A stretch of 5,251 bases of DNA from JAZDPK01 sp043797615 (GTDB lineage: Bacteria; Patescibacteriota; Patescibacteriia; UBA11705; JABHMO01). Each line of letters begins with the position of its first letter. The first letter of the stretch is position 1. The stretch is from the NCBI GenBank assembly GCA_043797615.1, contig JAZDPK010000005.1:1-5251 (forward strand), in the 5' to 3' direction. Shown piece after piece: positions 4,921 through 5,251 of this stretch. Made by a program: the position numbers and the translations under genes. The notes beneath the pieces were generated by a model. The model was given only the letters and a program-made list of their open reading frames with translations, was not told the origin of the DNA and did no database searches.

Positions 4921-4996
4921 AGAAGGCGAAGAAGGCTATAGAAGATACTAAAGACAAAATTTTTTAGACTATCTTCTTTAGCCCTCTTTCCCTTCT
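4921..4996. repeat. Inverted repeat made of AGAAGGC units, 9-10 bp period
   Basis: The left arm has AGAAG at 4921, 4930 and 4940, then CTAAA (4948-4952). The right arm (4963-4996) is its complement: read on the minus strand it gives AGAAGGGAA, AGAGGGCTAA, AGAAGATAGT and CTAAA. The outer 27 positions pair at 23, with a 2-nt bulge before CTAAA/TTTAG and a 10-nt loop. The left arm is almost all purines and the right arm pyrimidines. The element begins 5 nt after the glycosyltransferase stop. It could end or process that transcript, but it has no T-run after the stem. Confidence 0.88.
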
Positions 4997-5020
4997 AAAT
5001 CTCCCTCAATAGTAGTAACT

Positions 5021-5049
5021 TTCGTTTTTCCGTTGTTTTCGTTTATAAT
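5021..5049 (+). promoter_or_regulatory. Weak candidate promoter for the last gene
   Basis: TATAAT at 5044-5049 matches the -10 consensus, but the -35 position (TTCGTT, 5021-5026) is poor. ATGCTAAAA is repeated at 5055-5063 and 5071-5079 downstream. The rest of 4997-5102 is AT-rich and shows no gene; the ATG at 5071 opens only six codons. Confidence 0.3.
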
Positions 5050-5102
5050 ATTTCATGCTAAAATAAAAGTATGCTAAAAGCTATTAAATAATTTGAATCA
5101 AT

Positions 5103-5251
5103 ATGTTTAAAAATCCATTTCGATCAATGGAGGGAGCGAAGACAGAATCAAAAGCAAGCGCGGAACAGGGAGCCGAGGAATTATTCGCCTTATGGCAGGA
5201 TTATCAGCGATTGAAGCGGAAAGCGAAAAGCGAGGGAGCGAATGAAAATGA
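5103..5251 (+). CDS. N-terminal fragment of an unknown charged helical protein (runs off the window)
   Basis: From ATG 5103 the frame stays open for 49 complete codons to the window edge: MFKNPFRSMEGAK, then a Ser/Ala/Glu-rich stretch, then AEELFALWQDYQRLKRKAKS and EGANEN. It has no signal peptide or membrane helix. Residues 23-43 look like an amphipathic, possibly coiled-coil helix. I do not recognise it. No Shine-Dalgarno sequence precedes 5103; ATG 5127 (residue 9) is an alternative start. GAGGGAGCGAA occurs twice in frame (5130-5140 and 5232-5242). The second copy is directly followed by ATGs at 5242 and 5248 in another frame, so a further overlapping gene could begin there. It follows the glycosyltransferase on the same strand after a repeat-filled gap. 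Confidence 0.6.
   Translation, partial: MFKNPFRSMEGAKTESKASAEQGAEELFALWQDYQRLKRKAKSEGANEN

Noticed and set aside
2516..4996. CRISPR array
   Set aside because: The repeated units are only 9-10 bp with no spacers of uniform length, occur in inverted orientation, and no cas gene is present.

Overview
The window looks like a piece of a bacterial chromosome from the Candidate Phyla Radiation (Patescibacteria), most likely a Parcubacteria-type lineage. This is an inference. It rests on compact single-function genes, starts that mostly lack a Shine-Dalgarno sequence, AT-rich intergenic gaps filled with short-period repeats, an MreB with a slightly divergent phosphate loop, and a hypothetical protein whose C-terminal half resembles proteins I associate with Parcubacteria. 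TGA serves as an ordinary stop (for example at 2499-2501), so the recoded Gracilibacteria/SR1 code does not apply.

Layout. Positions 1-24 may be the tail of an upstream gene. A two-gene + strand unit follows: a RhuM-family protein (29-961) and, 10 nt later, a small Rossmann-like nucleoside 2-deoxyribosyltransferase-like protein (972-1403). A bidirectional terminator (1449-1475) separates this unit from a convergent small membrane-protein gene on the minus strand (1742-1479). That small gene has a perfect-consensus sigma70-type promoter and a strong Shine-Dalgarno sequence. A divergent intergenic region (1743-1967) carries this promoter, weaker + strand promoter candidates and a long dispersed-repeat hairpin.

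Four + strand genes come next: an acidic, Pro/Ala-rich hypothetical protein (1968-2501), the cytoskeletal ATPase MreB (2677-3684), a GT-B family 4 glycosyltransferase (3806-4915), and the start of an unknown charged protein (5103 to the window end). MreB and the glycosyltransferase both fit cell-envelope work, but nothing in the sequence proves that they act together.

The most striking non-genic feature is that the three gaps around mreB and the glycosyltransferase each hold a long imperfect inverted repeat. Each is built from 9-10 bp tandem words, and the word differs from gap to gap (CTAATT, CACGAAT, AGAAGGC). The architecture is shared while the sequence is not. No CRISPR array, tRNA, rRNA, transposase or replication origin was seen, and no gene-free stretch exceeds 300 bases.
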